Below, piece after piece: positions 9,405-20,816 of a stretch of DNA of 64,000 bases. How positions within the stretch are numbered: the first letter of the stretch is position 1; every line of letters starts with the position of its first letter. The notes under the pieces were generated by a model. That model was not told the DNA's origin, did not search any database, and saw only the letters and a list, made by a program, of their open reading frames with translations. The position numbers and the translations under genes are program-made. Source of the DNA: Apostichopus japonicus (Eukaryota > Echinodermata > Holothuroidea > Aspidochirotida > Stichopodidae); assembly GCF_037975245.1 (NCBI RefSeq), contig NC_092562.1:15456521-15520520 (forward strand), given 5' to 3'.

Positions 9405-12400
9405 CTGAAAAGGAAAAGATGGGTAACAAAAAAAATTAAACAAAAAAATTCAGTTGCTACAGTTTGTCTACATTTTCATTGTTTTGGGGAAAACAGTTTG
9501 AGAGATCCAATAAAGATGACAACAACATTCTAGAATTTGAGCCTAAAATGGTAATAAAAAATAAAATAAAAAAGTTTACATTGTAAAACTGTATAACTAA
9601 TACTATTCATAAAATTTCAAAATTCATCACAGATCAACGTACTGTAGGACAAATTGTTGAGGATTTCATATTTTGCAAAGGTCTAGTTGGATGAATGGCT
9701 GGGCATCTACCATACAAGCATAAAACTGAGCTAATTCTTTTTAACTTTAACTTTAACGCAGTTGAGTCTCTGATTATATACGCATGTCAAAGTTTTATGA
9801 GTCTGTTTACTATGCAGAATCTTCAAAGGGTATTCCCTCGGTTTCAATCTGTTACAGGCACAGGTAGAGCAAACTATTTCTTTTCCCTTTTAGCACAAAA
9901 TTTGTTGATTACTACTATCCAGTTATACCTGTTTCTTAATATGTTTACAAATATACTCAAATCTGTAGACAGAGAATTGTTTACAGTATAAGCATGACAA
10001 GGGCATTTGATATTTTCATGGAAAACTATAACAGCCAAAGTGAAGGGTATTACAATGATATATGCTATATGTTCATTACCCTTCATACTGTATCACATTA
10101 CTTCTTGCACTGGAAAGTGGAAACTGGAAAAATAGTTTGTGCCAAATTTTTGAAACCACAGTGTTACAGAGAACTTAAGAATATTACAAATTTGGAGAAG
10201 CAAAGTTAACAATCATCATTAACCATAAACAGAATCCATACATTCTTGTTTTTGAAGGATGTTCTACGTACTAGCAATCAAATGTATGTAAAGAAATAGA
10301 CAATATATTCAGCTCAAAGGTCTACATTGTTAAGGTCTGTCTTTATGTCACCAGTTGTGATACTAATTAAAATGAAGCCACCATATATTGTTCTCTTTCA
10401 TATTAGTTAACAAGTTTTAATGTGCAGTCTTAACTGTTTCACTGAAAAGAATGCCAGAACTTACAATGTTTAGGAACTTTGGGAATAATTTAAATTTAAT
10501 GTTAACATATTGTGTTATAGCATTTTGAATGTTTTTTAAATTTTGTCTCCTATAAAATGCTATGGTTGCCGAGTGGAACTACAATCGCAAATCTGTATGT
10601 ACCACAATCATCTACTGTATCAAAGGAATGGATGTTAAAGTAATAAAATTGTCAATGGAATGTACATTAAAGTTTCAAGCACTGGAGGGTGTATAGAGAC
10701 TTGTTCTCAAAGCCTTGATTCTTTCATATATGGGAAGAACCTCAAACCATGATATCTCAAACTCAGAGTTATTCATTTCCTTGTCTCTGGGACATCATCG
10801 ATACATTCCGGTTTAAATAATAACGACGGTCAGATTTGCTTCATCTTTTATTAAAACAAAATAGCAATGCATACGGTAACATACCAACTGAGGTCTCATG
10901 AAACATACTTTTATTGATGCAGTAATGTCACAGATATATCCTACTGTAGAAGAATACTAAGCCTCGAACATTCATATATGGAGAGCCTATAAACTGCAAA
11001 GTTCTGCAATAAAACTCTTCTTACCACAGTATTTGTCGAGTCTGAGGAAATGATATGAGAGCTGTTCGTGTGACCGGTGCTTTGTTCTCTTCCTGCCCTT
11101 TATTCCCAAATGGGAAGAATGCAGAATTTTGGACTACTTCCGTCGCCATGGTTATCTAACCAACTATTCTGGAACTATGAGAGATAAACGAAGGAATAAC
11201 AAAAAATGAAGAAAAAAAAGGAGAGAAAAAGTTGAGTGAACTTCAGGGAATAATTTAGTGTTCAAATTATGTGTATAGCAATTTTGATGGCTCTAAATTT
11301 GGTCTCTTACAAATATAACAAAGTGCTACTGTATGGTTCCTACATACCATACAATTACTACTATGCATCCTATACACTTGTATAGCACCTACAACTTGAC
11401 TAATTAATGTTTTGCATAGCAGGCTTCAGGCTTAGCGACATATGCATGTTTGATAAAGAGATTAATCTTTCATGACTACAAGGTAAACACACATACCGTT
11501 TGTGTCAATTAGGCATTATTCTATTTCAATACACAAGACATCCTACAGTTATTCACTTTATCACTGAATATTTAAATTCAGTACTGATACCATGTAACAG
11601 TACTGTACAGTAACTGCCCATGCATACAGTATCTCATCATTATTTGTGCATTTAGTGGCTACATACATTAGCATGTGCTTTGAGAATATGTGAGAAATTG
11701 ATTTTGTGGGATAAAGGGCTTACAGGTTAGATCTGCAAAATTGTGCTATCATTTCACTTTTCGATCCTTTTTTAAAATTCATTTGTGTCAAGTGCAAACT
11801 GTCAATTTTTAGGTGTGTGTTAGTAATTTAAGCCCTTTGCAAGAGTCTGACTTTTCTTATTGGGGGGGGGGAGGGGATGGAGGGGGAACATGCCCAAAAT
11901 TAACAAATGGAATGAGAGTCATAACTATATATTAAGTAACAGTATGTGATTTGGCTTGACACAGGTCATTAAAAAAAACTTTTTGTTTTCGACTTGGCCC
12001 TACACTCACTTGACTCAGTATTAAACTTCACTTGACATGGGCTTGTCGGCTAAATCAACTTTGAGTTCAATGAACTCTGCATGATACAACCAAATGCCTC
12101 AACACAAGGTATACTGTAAGACTAAAAGAGTTGAGTTACAGCACTGTCAAACTGGTAGCAGTTGGTTTAAGCTTTGACAGTATCCAGTGTTATGCAACAC
12201 TTGTATGTGACAGGCTAGAAATTTGATGAACATTTGAATGGTTTTTTCTTATAGCATGTTAGAAATAAATACATGAAGTGAAGAGCACTTAAATAAACTT
12301 ACTATACATAAATCTTGACATAAATGTACTGTAAGTGCCAGACATGATTTACTGTACTGTATTTCCAAACAAGTTACTTGTATCAAACTGAGAACATAAT

Positions 12401-12565
12401 TTGTAAAGAGATGAGACTGTACAGATTTTTGATAACAGTCCTAAACAACACAATTGTAGCAGTCATTTGTATGCATTTATAGTATGTTAACAATATAACA
12501 TGGACATATGACCTACAGGTACAGTATCTATCATTTTTTTTTTCACAAGTACACAACCATACAGT
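9405..12565. other. Large non-coding AT-rich interval
   Basis: There are no convincing exons, RNA genes or complete transposons. TACTGTA/TACAGTA heptamers are frequent, for example around 11595-11630 and 12340-12360. A G-rich tract lies at about 11862-11886. It may contain introns of the unrecognised minus-strand gene. Confidence 0.4.
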
Positions 12566-12573
12566 ATATTAGT

Positions 12574-13487
12574 TAGTGTTTACACGGGTTATCCGGGTAC
12601 CCGGGTACCCGCCCGACGCAATACTACCCGGTTCCTAATTTATTACCCGAATCCTACGCAAAGTGTGATTTCGAAAAAAAAAAAAAATTCAAATCTACGG
12701 TTAGGCAGATTTCCCATTGACTTAGTGTGGTGTTAGGCTAAAATATGTGGTCGAAGATAACAGCAATAACGAAGGTATTCCATGGATATCTTATAACTGC
12801 GTCACAATTTCAGCGAATAAACAGATGGTTAGGCTTTGCTAGATTTCTCATGCATTGACTCAGTGTGGTGTTAGGCTACCATGTGGAAGAAATTATTATT
12901 TATTCATTGGTTTATTTCATAGAAGGAAAGGCTGACAAGGAATTTTACGACATGTTTATGGATTATAGATGGGATAACTAAAAAATAATAATCGCAAGTG
13001 GCTTTTTAGTAATCGTGTATTCCAAATGCGATCAAATTGCGCGAATCGCGTAATCTCGCTGCTAATGCGAACCCTGGGCCTGCATAGTAGATCTAGTAAC
13101 AACTGAGCTAAAGTAAAGGGATATTTTATGGTCTGATCCAAAAGACGTGGAGAGCAAGCATAAGCAGCGGCGGCAATGCGATGTTAACAACATTACTACT
13201 AATTAGTAGTAATGTTAATTATATTAAGTAATTAACAAGTTTATTACAGAAAATAAAAGCAAATAGATATTATTGAGGAAGGTTTTATACCTAAACCTAA
13301 ACATACGTTTTTGAACATAAAAACATTGTCAGTAGAGAATATAATTCATTTATTATGGCATTTAATATGTAATTTCTTGAAAATCGTGATACACGGGAGA
13401 AAACATTTTTCCCCGGGTACCCGGATACCCGACGGGCAACGGCTCTCGGGTACCCGGTTCCCGATTTTTGGACCCGTGTAAACACTA
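12574..13487. mobile_element. Complete non-autonomous hAT transposon (914 bp)
   Basis: The element starts TAGTGTTTACACGGGT and ends ACCCGTGTAAACACTA, a perfect 16-bp terminal inverted repeat. It is flanked on both sides by ATATTAGT (12566-12573 and 13488-13495), an exact 8-bp target duplication, the hallmark of hAT insertion. Both ends carry subterminal arrays of the palindromic motif CGGGTACCCG and variants. There is no transposase frame. Its interior, for example CCCATTGACTTAGTGTGG and GCGAATAAACAGATGG, matches the reverse complement of the element at 48240-49960. Confidence 0.95.
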
Positions 13488-13495
13488 ATATTAGT

Positions 13496-15900
13496 GGATA
13501 GTACAATCATTGCTTTCTGAACAAAGTCAACAAACTTAGTCAAAACAAAGTTACCAGAAATTGAACTTCAGTTACACACTTTGAGAACCAACCTCCAAAT
13601 AGTACAAACAGTGCCAGAATGTTTGCAGAAAACAACTAATTTAGAAAAGCAAGGAAAGCTCTCTAAAAGTAAAGAACTTTCTTTTATAGTATTTACCTAA
13701 ACATGTATCAGTGCTCCCAAAAATATTTACATCAATTGATACATATTACTGAAGTCTCAGTCTGGGTGGGTAGTGCTGTACTTCAACTCTAAAGTCAGAG
13801 TCGTGTCCACTGTATGGGAGTCAAGTAACGAATCCCTTCATTTGGGATTGTTATTTTTAAAGTTTTTCCTCTCGTCGTCTTCACTGCAGTAATGCATGAC
13901 TGACGGTTACTCCACTATCAGCTGTTGTTAGATCAGACCAGTTTTTACATAGTGTACATATACATTCAAACAGATTGATGTTTAAGCAACTTTTCCTCAT
14001 TCACAACCAATCAGGGAGATTGGGAAAATTGTTTGCAAGAAATCAAGTATAAAAGGACACAAAACATCTTCAAAGCCCCTCAAATCTCCCACCACTAAAA
14101 CACGTAGGATATAGGGCTGGTATTGGTACTTGGTAGCTCTAATGATCTGCAATGCTCACAATGTGGTATTTTTGAAGTCAGAAAGGTAAATTTAGGCTGA
14201 AATAAGCCTAACATGTAACAATATCTTAATTTAGACTTCGCAAAGTTAGGCTGTCTACACCTGTGTCCTGATTTTCATACCTTGTCTATCACTTGTCAGT
14301 CTAGGCATTGGTTTTTAGATTTTCTTTTTATAATCATACATGAATATAACCTAACGACATTAGATCTGAATACTGTGTGTCATAAGTTGGCTATGTGTAA
14401 CATTAGAAATCAAGCTAGCCTAATGTTACATTAGGCCTATAACTTAGTTAGGCCTAGTAACTAGTATAAGTTAAGTTACAGTATAACTACTATAGCTTTT
14501 GAACAGTTTAAAGCTAGTCTATTGGGCAATCTTGTGCCATGGAATAAAGAAGTGTAGATTGGATGCAGAATGAGCAATGCAAAATTAGCTTATAGTTAGG
14601 CTATGGCTAGTCTAGGCATTTTACTTCATTGCAGTAGTATAGTAAGTGTGGGAGTGATGTACTTGTGTAGCCCCACATCCCGCTCCCAACGTAGCCTACG
14701 CCTAGGCTTTATGTAGCATATGTGGTAAGTGCGTGTGGGACTAACACTAACGCTATAGCCTATATCTGTAACCTAGCGAGAGTTACAAATCATTCTGTCT
14801 TTTTACTCTTCCAGAAAGTTTACTTGTATGAAAATATACCTTCTTTTTTCACACTGGGGTATTCGTTCTCAAGTTTTAGTAAAACCTTGTCATCATTTTA
14901 TGTTTCGAAATGTAAACACTATCCAACTTGAAAAAAAAACGCTATTGAATCTCGCGCTAAGGAAACGTTTGAATGGGCTGGCCAGATGCAATTCAGTAGT
15001 ATCTTCTAGATCAAAGACGGATGTTCTAGCTAGATGAAATAATCTGCATTCCAACGGCACAGAAATGCTACGGTGCCCTGTCGACGACAGGATCCGGAAC
15101 TGCCACTTTCCACAGTGGGTCATTTTCTGGATGATCAGTGGGTCAGCAACTGATCCATATGGGGTGGGCAAGGAGCAGGGCAAACTGCGGTACACTGGGA
15201 CATGCTGTGCACTGTGAAACGTGTATAAGTTTTTACCTCGTATTAACAAGGGCCCGATTGGAAAGTGACGTCCATCATGATGTGAGCACTGACGTCACTA
15301 AGGTTCGACGACGGGATGCATGGCCTAGGGGTTGGGTTGGGGGTCAAAATTATGAGACATTGAAACTGAGAGGTGAAACGTCAACTATTACAGATAACTG
15401 AATATTGTTTCCCAACAATTTTTGAGTTATGTTATTTCCTTATTTCCATATTTCCATATATAGTGGCGGCTAACTGGAGTGGGGGGCGGGGGGGGGGAGG
15501 TGCAGGCCGATGGTATGCAGCGTTTCTGTTGCCATGCATGGTTCAAGAAAGTAGTCGAAAGCGAGAGAAAGTTTAATTTCTGAATAGATACCACATTGTA
15601 TATAGTTTAATATTAGCTTCAATTAAATTCTGAGTTCATTTTCACACACAAGTTCTTTGAGGAAACGTAAAGTTAGTAAAATGGTAAATGCAACATAAAT
15701 CCTACATGTAAAGGCCAGATCTGTCGACAGACACAGACACCTATAAAATCTCATAACTATAGAAGTATCTTAAAGCTAACAATACTGCACTATGGAAAGT
15801 TGAAGCACGATAGACTCAGACATGATCAATATGAATCAAATATCACATGGAGACTATAGTATATATATTTATATATAGAAAAAAACCAGAGAAATAATAT
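13496..15900. other. Non-coding interval
   Basis: No exon or complete element was recognised. Bases 14930-15330 are somewhat richer in GC and open in several frames, but have no splice sites or family similarity I can name. A G-rich tract follows AGTGGCGGCTAACTGG near 15466-15500 and resembles one hAT end without a partner. Confidence 0.4.
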
Positions 15901-15951
15901 ATAACTCATAATTGACAAATAAGGAGTATTGTTTAAGAAAATATATTGGAA

Positions 15952-15979
15952 TTTTCGGTCTCCCTGGGACTTTCGTCTG
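15952..15979 (-). other. Hammerhead-like stem-loop, retroelement tail family B
   Basis: The minus strand reads CAGACGAAAGTCCC then AGGGAGACCGAAAAT: a GACGA core, a short imperfect GTC...GAC stem and then GAAA. It lies just downstream of the Penelope-type endonuclease remnant, in the same orientation. That is where such elements carry their terminal repeat. Ribozyme activity is not claimed; the core is degenerate. Confidence 0.35.
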
Positions 15980-16039
15980 CAATACTTGGCAGTGGATTCC
16001 ACATAGAAGAATAGGAAGAACGGATTACATATTTTTGTG

Positions 16040-16580
16040 GAACTGGTAGTTGTTGAAGGGTCCCAAGTCTTCTTTTTTTTTGAGGTCGGTGATGTGAGAC
16101 TTGAGACGAAAGATAATCGATTTTTTTTTACGTTTACGTTCAGTTACAGATTTGAATTTAGAAGCAATTAAAATACATTTTATGTTTTTGAGAGAATGTC
16201 TATGAAGATTGAAATGTTCGGAAACGGGGAATCCTGCAAAATTATCACGAATTATTTTGATCTCATTAATAAAACGTAAGCGGAACCGAGAGCCTGTTTC
16301 ACATATATAATTGCCCTCTTTACAAAGAACACAATAGGATATTTGAATGACATTGCTAGAATCACAAGAGAGGGAAGGGGTTCTTATAGACCATAGTCAA
16401 CATTTGGCATTTCAACCACAGTTCCCAGGGTAACACGAGGGCATATTTGGCACCGAGGTTTTCCGCTACAGAAATTAATACATATATATCTAGGCTCATC
16501 ATAATATAATACATAGAAAAACATTGCACTGCAATAGATGCTGACAAAAGTCAATACATGATTGAATTTAATACCTCTAC
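16040..16580 (-). pseudogene. Penelope-like element remnant, GIY-YIG endonuclease region
   Basis: One minus-strand frame reads CSGKPRCQICPR, a Cys-rich knuckle. After a stop and frame change another reads CDSSNVIQISYCVLCK, EGNYICETGSRFRLRF and, further on, FPVSEHFN then HSLKNIK. The order Cys motif, Y...C..C...YI.ET..R.R.RF, P.S.HF is that of the C-terminal GIY-YIG endonuclease domain of Penelope-type reverse transcriptases. The frame closes with a Lys-rich tail near 16040. No reverse transcriptase domain was found to the right, so this is a truncated, dead copy. Similar GIY-YIG proteins exist outside Penelope elements, but the Cys-knuckle plus P.S.HF pattern favours this call. Confidence 0.7.
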
Positions 16581-17385
16581 TCATTACATTACCTCATTGT
16601 GAAGTAAATAGTGAATTTTCCCCAAGTAACTCATTAAAGACAGATTCATATACGTTCAAGCTAAATGTTTTAAGTAAAAAAAATAGAGATGTACCCAAAA
16701 ATTGTCCCTTTAAGTAAGCAGATATATTGATTAACCTCTATATAAGAAATCAATTAAAAATATAGTTTTTGAAATCTGCTAACGTGGGAACGGTCTCTGG
16801 CTAACCCTGCACTAAATTTATCTGAACAATTTTGCATATTCATTATTAAATGAAATATTCTATCCAATACATAACCAACTAAATCTGGTCACCCACCAGA
16901 TTCATTCTTGATTAACCACATCCTTTCAAAAAAGAATCTATGACTTATATTCCTTGTGAAGAGAACATGTTTTTTTTTTCTTTTCGTTTTTCCCCCCGGA
17001 TATTCAACATTAGCATACAATAGGCTAGTATAATACAACAGGTGCGAGTTTTTGTATGCTTGACGTTTTGAGTTGAGTGTGCAGTGATATGCTGATAAAC
17101 AATTGACACGTACGTTTACTGCCACATTAAAGATTCTTCCAGCAGCGGCTCGTAAAATAATAATTTTGATGTATCATGCATATAAAAAAAAGATTAGTTT
17201 AGGTATAGCAGATACCCTGTAACCTTTATATAATCTTCTTTGTACTAATATATAGAATATACAACTATACGAAAACCAGCTGAAACTGATTCGGTCCTTT
17301 CGAACCTTCAAATACTCTAATAAAAAATTAATATAAAAAATTGGAATCATATACTGATCCAGGTATATATAGAACAGCAGCGGAC

Positions 17386-17411
17386 CCGTGTTTCGAGTCA
17401 TGCTGGCTCGT
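17386..17411 (-). other. Hammerhead-like stem-loop, variant C
   Basis: The minus strand reads CCACGAGCCAGCATGACTCG followed by AAACACGGGTCC. GAG...CTC forms a stem around a loop, directly followed by GAAAC and then a GTC. It lies about 800 bp upstream of the Penelope-type remnant, in the same orientation. The conserved CTGA half of the core is missing. Confidence 0.3.
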
Positions 17412-17459
17412 GGACCATTCACATATACCACTTTTTAGACAGTGTTTTATTACACGTCA

Positions 17460-17870
17460 TGACTCTGAGAAACGTCCAAATATTCTAAAGTTGAATGAGA
17501 TCATATATACCCATCTGTAGAGACTCTTGAGTCACGTGACTGACTCTATCGACTTAACATTTTTATTGATATACCTTTGTGTAATCATTTAACTCTATAT
17601 ATATATTGTTTGATATGTTACACGAACGAGAAGGAAATCAATATGCACCTTTTTGGCAATGTTATCGCTTTTGGTGTTGAGTCAATAACATTTATATACG
17701 GAAACAAATGTATTACTATTATACTGAACACATATAGCTGTAGAACACTGCCATATGGTATGTTTATATATACTTGAATTGTCCAAACATTCCAAGTTAT
17801 ATGAGATCATATACCCATCTGTACGAGACTCTTCAGTCACGTGACTGACTCGTGACTGTCGGGAAATACT
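17460..17870. repeat. Local duplication flanking dispersed repeat D, copy 1
   Basis: Two related segments (about 17465-17550 and 17776-17865) share GAGATCATAT, ACCCATCTGTA and GTCACGTGACTGACTC. Between them, about 17556-17770 is copy 1 of a longer repeat whose second copy is at 20307-20530. It is not coding. Confidence 0.65.
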
Positions 17871-18780
17871 AATTAATGACTCGCTTGGACTATAAGACGA
17901 TACTCTACTTTTATATATACTATTATAACCTAACCACATATCATTCAGTCTTGTATATGAAAGATCAGAGGTTTTCGAGATGGTAACCCTATACACCATT
18001 AGAGTCTCGAAGGAAAAACAACATGGCGGCGACTTCGAAAGTCTTTCAGTTTTAGCTTGAAAATATATTATCGTCTATCTTCTTCTCCACAATAGTTCAC
18101 GAGGATTAAAAATAGTAATCGGCATCACCAGCTGGAAACGGATTAAATACATTGCACCAATGGTTTTCCTGTCTTTTCTTGTTCTTTTTCGTTGCCTGTT
18201 TTCTCATACCGTCATGCAAAACAGTGATGTATACATCCCATCTAAAGCCCATGTAACCATGCACCTTCAATTATACATCAACAGAGAGTAGATAGTCAAC
18301 CTGCAATGGATATAAAATATCTGTCAATGTTTCTCTCAGTAGATGAAGATTCCGGCCGAAGGACGTCCGTATCCTAAGCCGACACAGCTGATATAGGGAC
18401 GATGGGGAGTTGTCATTGGCTGCAAGTAATTTTCAAGAGATTAAAAACTAATAAGTATTCAAACATTTCAAGGTCATAGCTAATGCCTGTGCTATCTGCT
18501 TGTTATGCCGAACAATTAAAACAAATTGGTCAAGTCAGGATTGATAGAATTGGTAAAGATATAGGGAAACAAACGAAGATATCTTGTTTTCATAGACGCA
18601 ATAATCTGATTCGCAAAAACCTTTGTTGCCAAGACTCCTTTTCCTTATCATAATTAACTCATGCAAAAGTAAGTGAATTTTCTCAAAATACTTGACGTTG
18701 AGCCCCATTATTTACAGTAGCACGTGACTACAGTATATGCTATGGACTTGTATTATTAGTATAAACTAACGTCTTGGCTT
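17871..18780. other. Non-coding stretch
   Basis: No recognised gene, RNA or transposon. ATGGCGGCGACTTC at about 18022-18036 looks like a translation start, but the frame closes quickly and no exon follows. Confidence 0.4.
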
Positions 18781-18789
18781 CGGTCTGTC

Positions 18790-18947
18790 TAGGAATTTAT
18801 AAGTCGATGCCTGAGACGGTATACATAGGCCTTCAAAAGCCGAGAGTCACCTTTATGTTTCTGTCCGACAAATTTCAAGGCCTCAGTGGGAGAAAAAACA
18901 TCCACAATTTGCCGTAGGATACATATGAGGTGTGAAATGTACTTGAA
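18790..18947 (-). pseudogene. Coding-like 48-codon frame, unrecognised
   Basis: A minus-strand frame contains ILRQIVDVFSPTEALKF and SRLLKAYVYRLRHRL and ends in TAG at 18790-18792. Its composition is more coding-like than its surroundings. A GTGACT lies within it and could be a donor. It could be a mobile-element remnant or a stray exon of the unrecognised minus-strand gene. I cannot assign a family. Confidence 0.25.
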
Positions 18948-19240
18948 CCTCTTATTGTTATATCAATCGTACAATACTTTCGTTTCACACACCACCATCA
19001 GTGGTTGACTGTGATAAGTGGTAGTTTGCAATGTAAAGAATGCTATGATCACCCATATCACTATACACAGATATCAATGCCTTGACATATGACTAAATTC
19101 ACCTTTATCTAACAAACTGATGTTGATTTCCACATTTATACTTAAATCCATAAGTTGTGTTGTACTGGCAACGCTTCGAGACATGAATTGAGTGAAGCTA
19201 ACACTCACAGCAGCTATTTTCGCAGAACTGGACCACAAAT

Positions 19241-19241
<1 letters not shown>

Positions 19242-19280
<39 letters not shown>

Positions 19281-19300
19281 GGTGTGTGTGTGTGTGTTTA
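19242..19300. repeat. TA then GT compound microsatellite
   Basis: A TA run at about 19245-19271 grades into GT repeats up to about 19298. Confidence 0.9.
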
Positions 19301-19779
19301 CAAACAAACCAACTTTGAAAAAGGAAAATGAAACATGCAGTCCGGACCGACATTGTCGCCTACGTTTTATTTTTTCACTATGCATAGTGTTTATATAGCA
19401 AACGTTTGCCCTTGAATTAGTTTACTATCGTATCATGAGTATAGTAATTGTAATATACAAATCTTGTCAAAAGCTGCAAGCCTCACCTTAGAAACGAAAT
19501 TGTATATTATTAAGGATGTACGTCAATTGAATATTAATTGCAGCCCCGTCACACCATATGTCCGATGATTGACTTCTCAAAGTCATTTATATTACTACAG
19601 CTTTGTTTCATTGTACTGCAGACACAAAGTTCAAGATCAAATACCACCTTGAAGTGTGACGGATAACACAGTCATATACCTTAACGCCTTTAGGTGTCAT
19701 ACTTCATACAGAGTATATATCAATCCGCCCGCGAGTGTTCACCTATCTCAGGATAAGTGCCAAAAGGCATCAGGAGAAC

Positions 19780-19917
<138 letters not shown>

Positions 19918-20306
19918 CAACAAAATATAGTTTTTCGAGACTTGGATGTCAAATGGAAGTTCATGTCGTACATAAAATTAGGTAAATTGAGACAATTTTA
20001 GACACCTTCATGCCTCCCAGGAGCAGCGTATATACGAAAACTGTTTACTATACTGAGTAAAGAGGTTTGTTTACAAGTGACGAAAACTTCAGGCTCTCAT
20101 AGTAAAAAATCTTCATGGTCATGACACGGAACATTGATGGTGCCACGAAAGGCCAACTTATCAGCTTCAGGTGATGGGTATAGGGTTTAGCCATTGAGAA
20201 CTTCGACTTTGAGACCACATTACTTTGACGATTTAGTGTGTAAATCAATGGGGCAATTATATATGGCGTACGCTATATACCTTCAACACACATACCTCTC
20301 TATAGA

Positions 20307-20530
20307 CATTTCTATTGATATACCTTTGTGTAATCATTTAACTCTATATATTGTTAGATATGTTACACGAACGAGATGGAAACAATATGCATTATTTGGC
20401 AATTTTATCGCTTTTGGTGTTGAGTCAATAACATTTATACGGAAACAAATGTATATTACTGACATAATGAACACATAGCCGTATAGAATACAACACTGCC
20501 ATGTAAATTGATATGATTATACTTGAACAT
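20307..20530. repeat. Dispersed repeat D, copy 2
   Basis: Direct copy of about 17556-17770. Both contain TTGATATACCTTTGTGTAAT, ATGTTACACGAACGAGA and ATCGCTTTTGGTGTTGAGTC, separated by about 2.5 kb. Small indels distinguish the copies. No coding or terminal-repeat structure was seen. Confidence 0.8.
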
Positions 20531-20624
20531 AGTTGCTGTTGGAGCTAAGGAAGGGTGGTAATAACTTCACCCCACCCCCTCCCCCTCCTGACTTTACCTC
20601 TAGCTTAATGAAGATGCACTGGGT

Positions 20625-20816
20625 CTATATATCTGTGCCAGCATTAGTTTTATCATTATATATAGAACAACAAAGTAAATTACCGTTTGACTGCAAGAAG
20701 GCCAGCACAGAAGCATCATCATTTCTTTCACGAGCAATATCTAAAGCGGATTTACCTTCATTGTTACGTAAAATACGATGATTATTTTCCATAAGATTCC
20801 ACAGTACCTTGACCAC
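20625..20816 (-). CDS. Ankyrin-repeat gene, coding exon 3 (terminal)
   Basis: The acceptor is TTTTCGAAG at 20817. It completes the final repeat (KSALDIARERND) and reaches a TAG at 20625-20627. A GTAATT at 20683 directly after the repeat could be a donor to a further exon. In that case the last 18 residues (NLLCCSIYND...) would be intron read-through and the gene would extend left. Confidence 0.75.
   Translation of the reverse strand: MVKVLWNLMENNHRILRNNEGKSALDIARERNDDASVLAFLQSNGNLLCCSIYNDKTNAGTDI

Noticed and set aside
14893-15249. 118-aa minus-strand open frame
   Set aside because: There are no splice signals, recognisable motifs or neighbours. The opposite strand is equally open, suggesting chance in GC-richer sequence.
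15466-15500. hAT end near AGTGGCGGCTAACTGG
   Set aside because: No inverted partner or target duplication was found.
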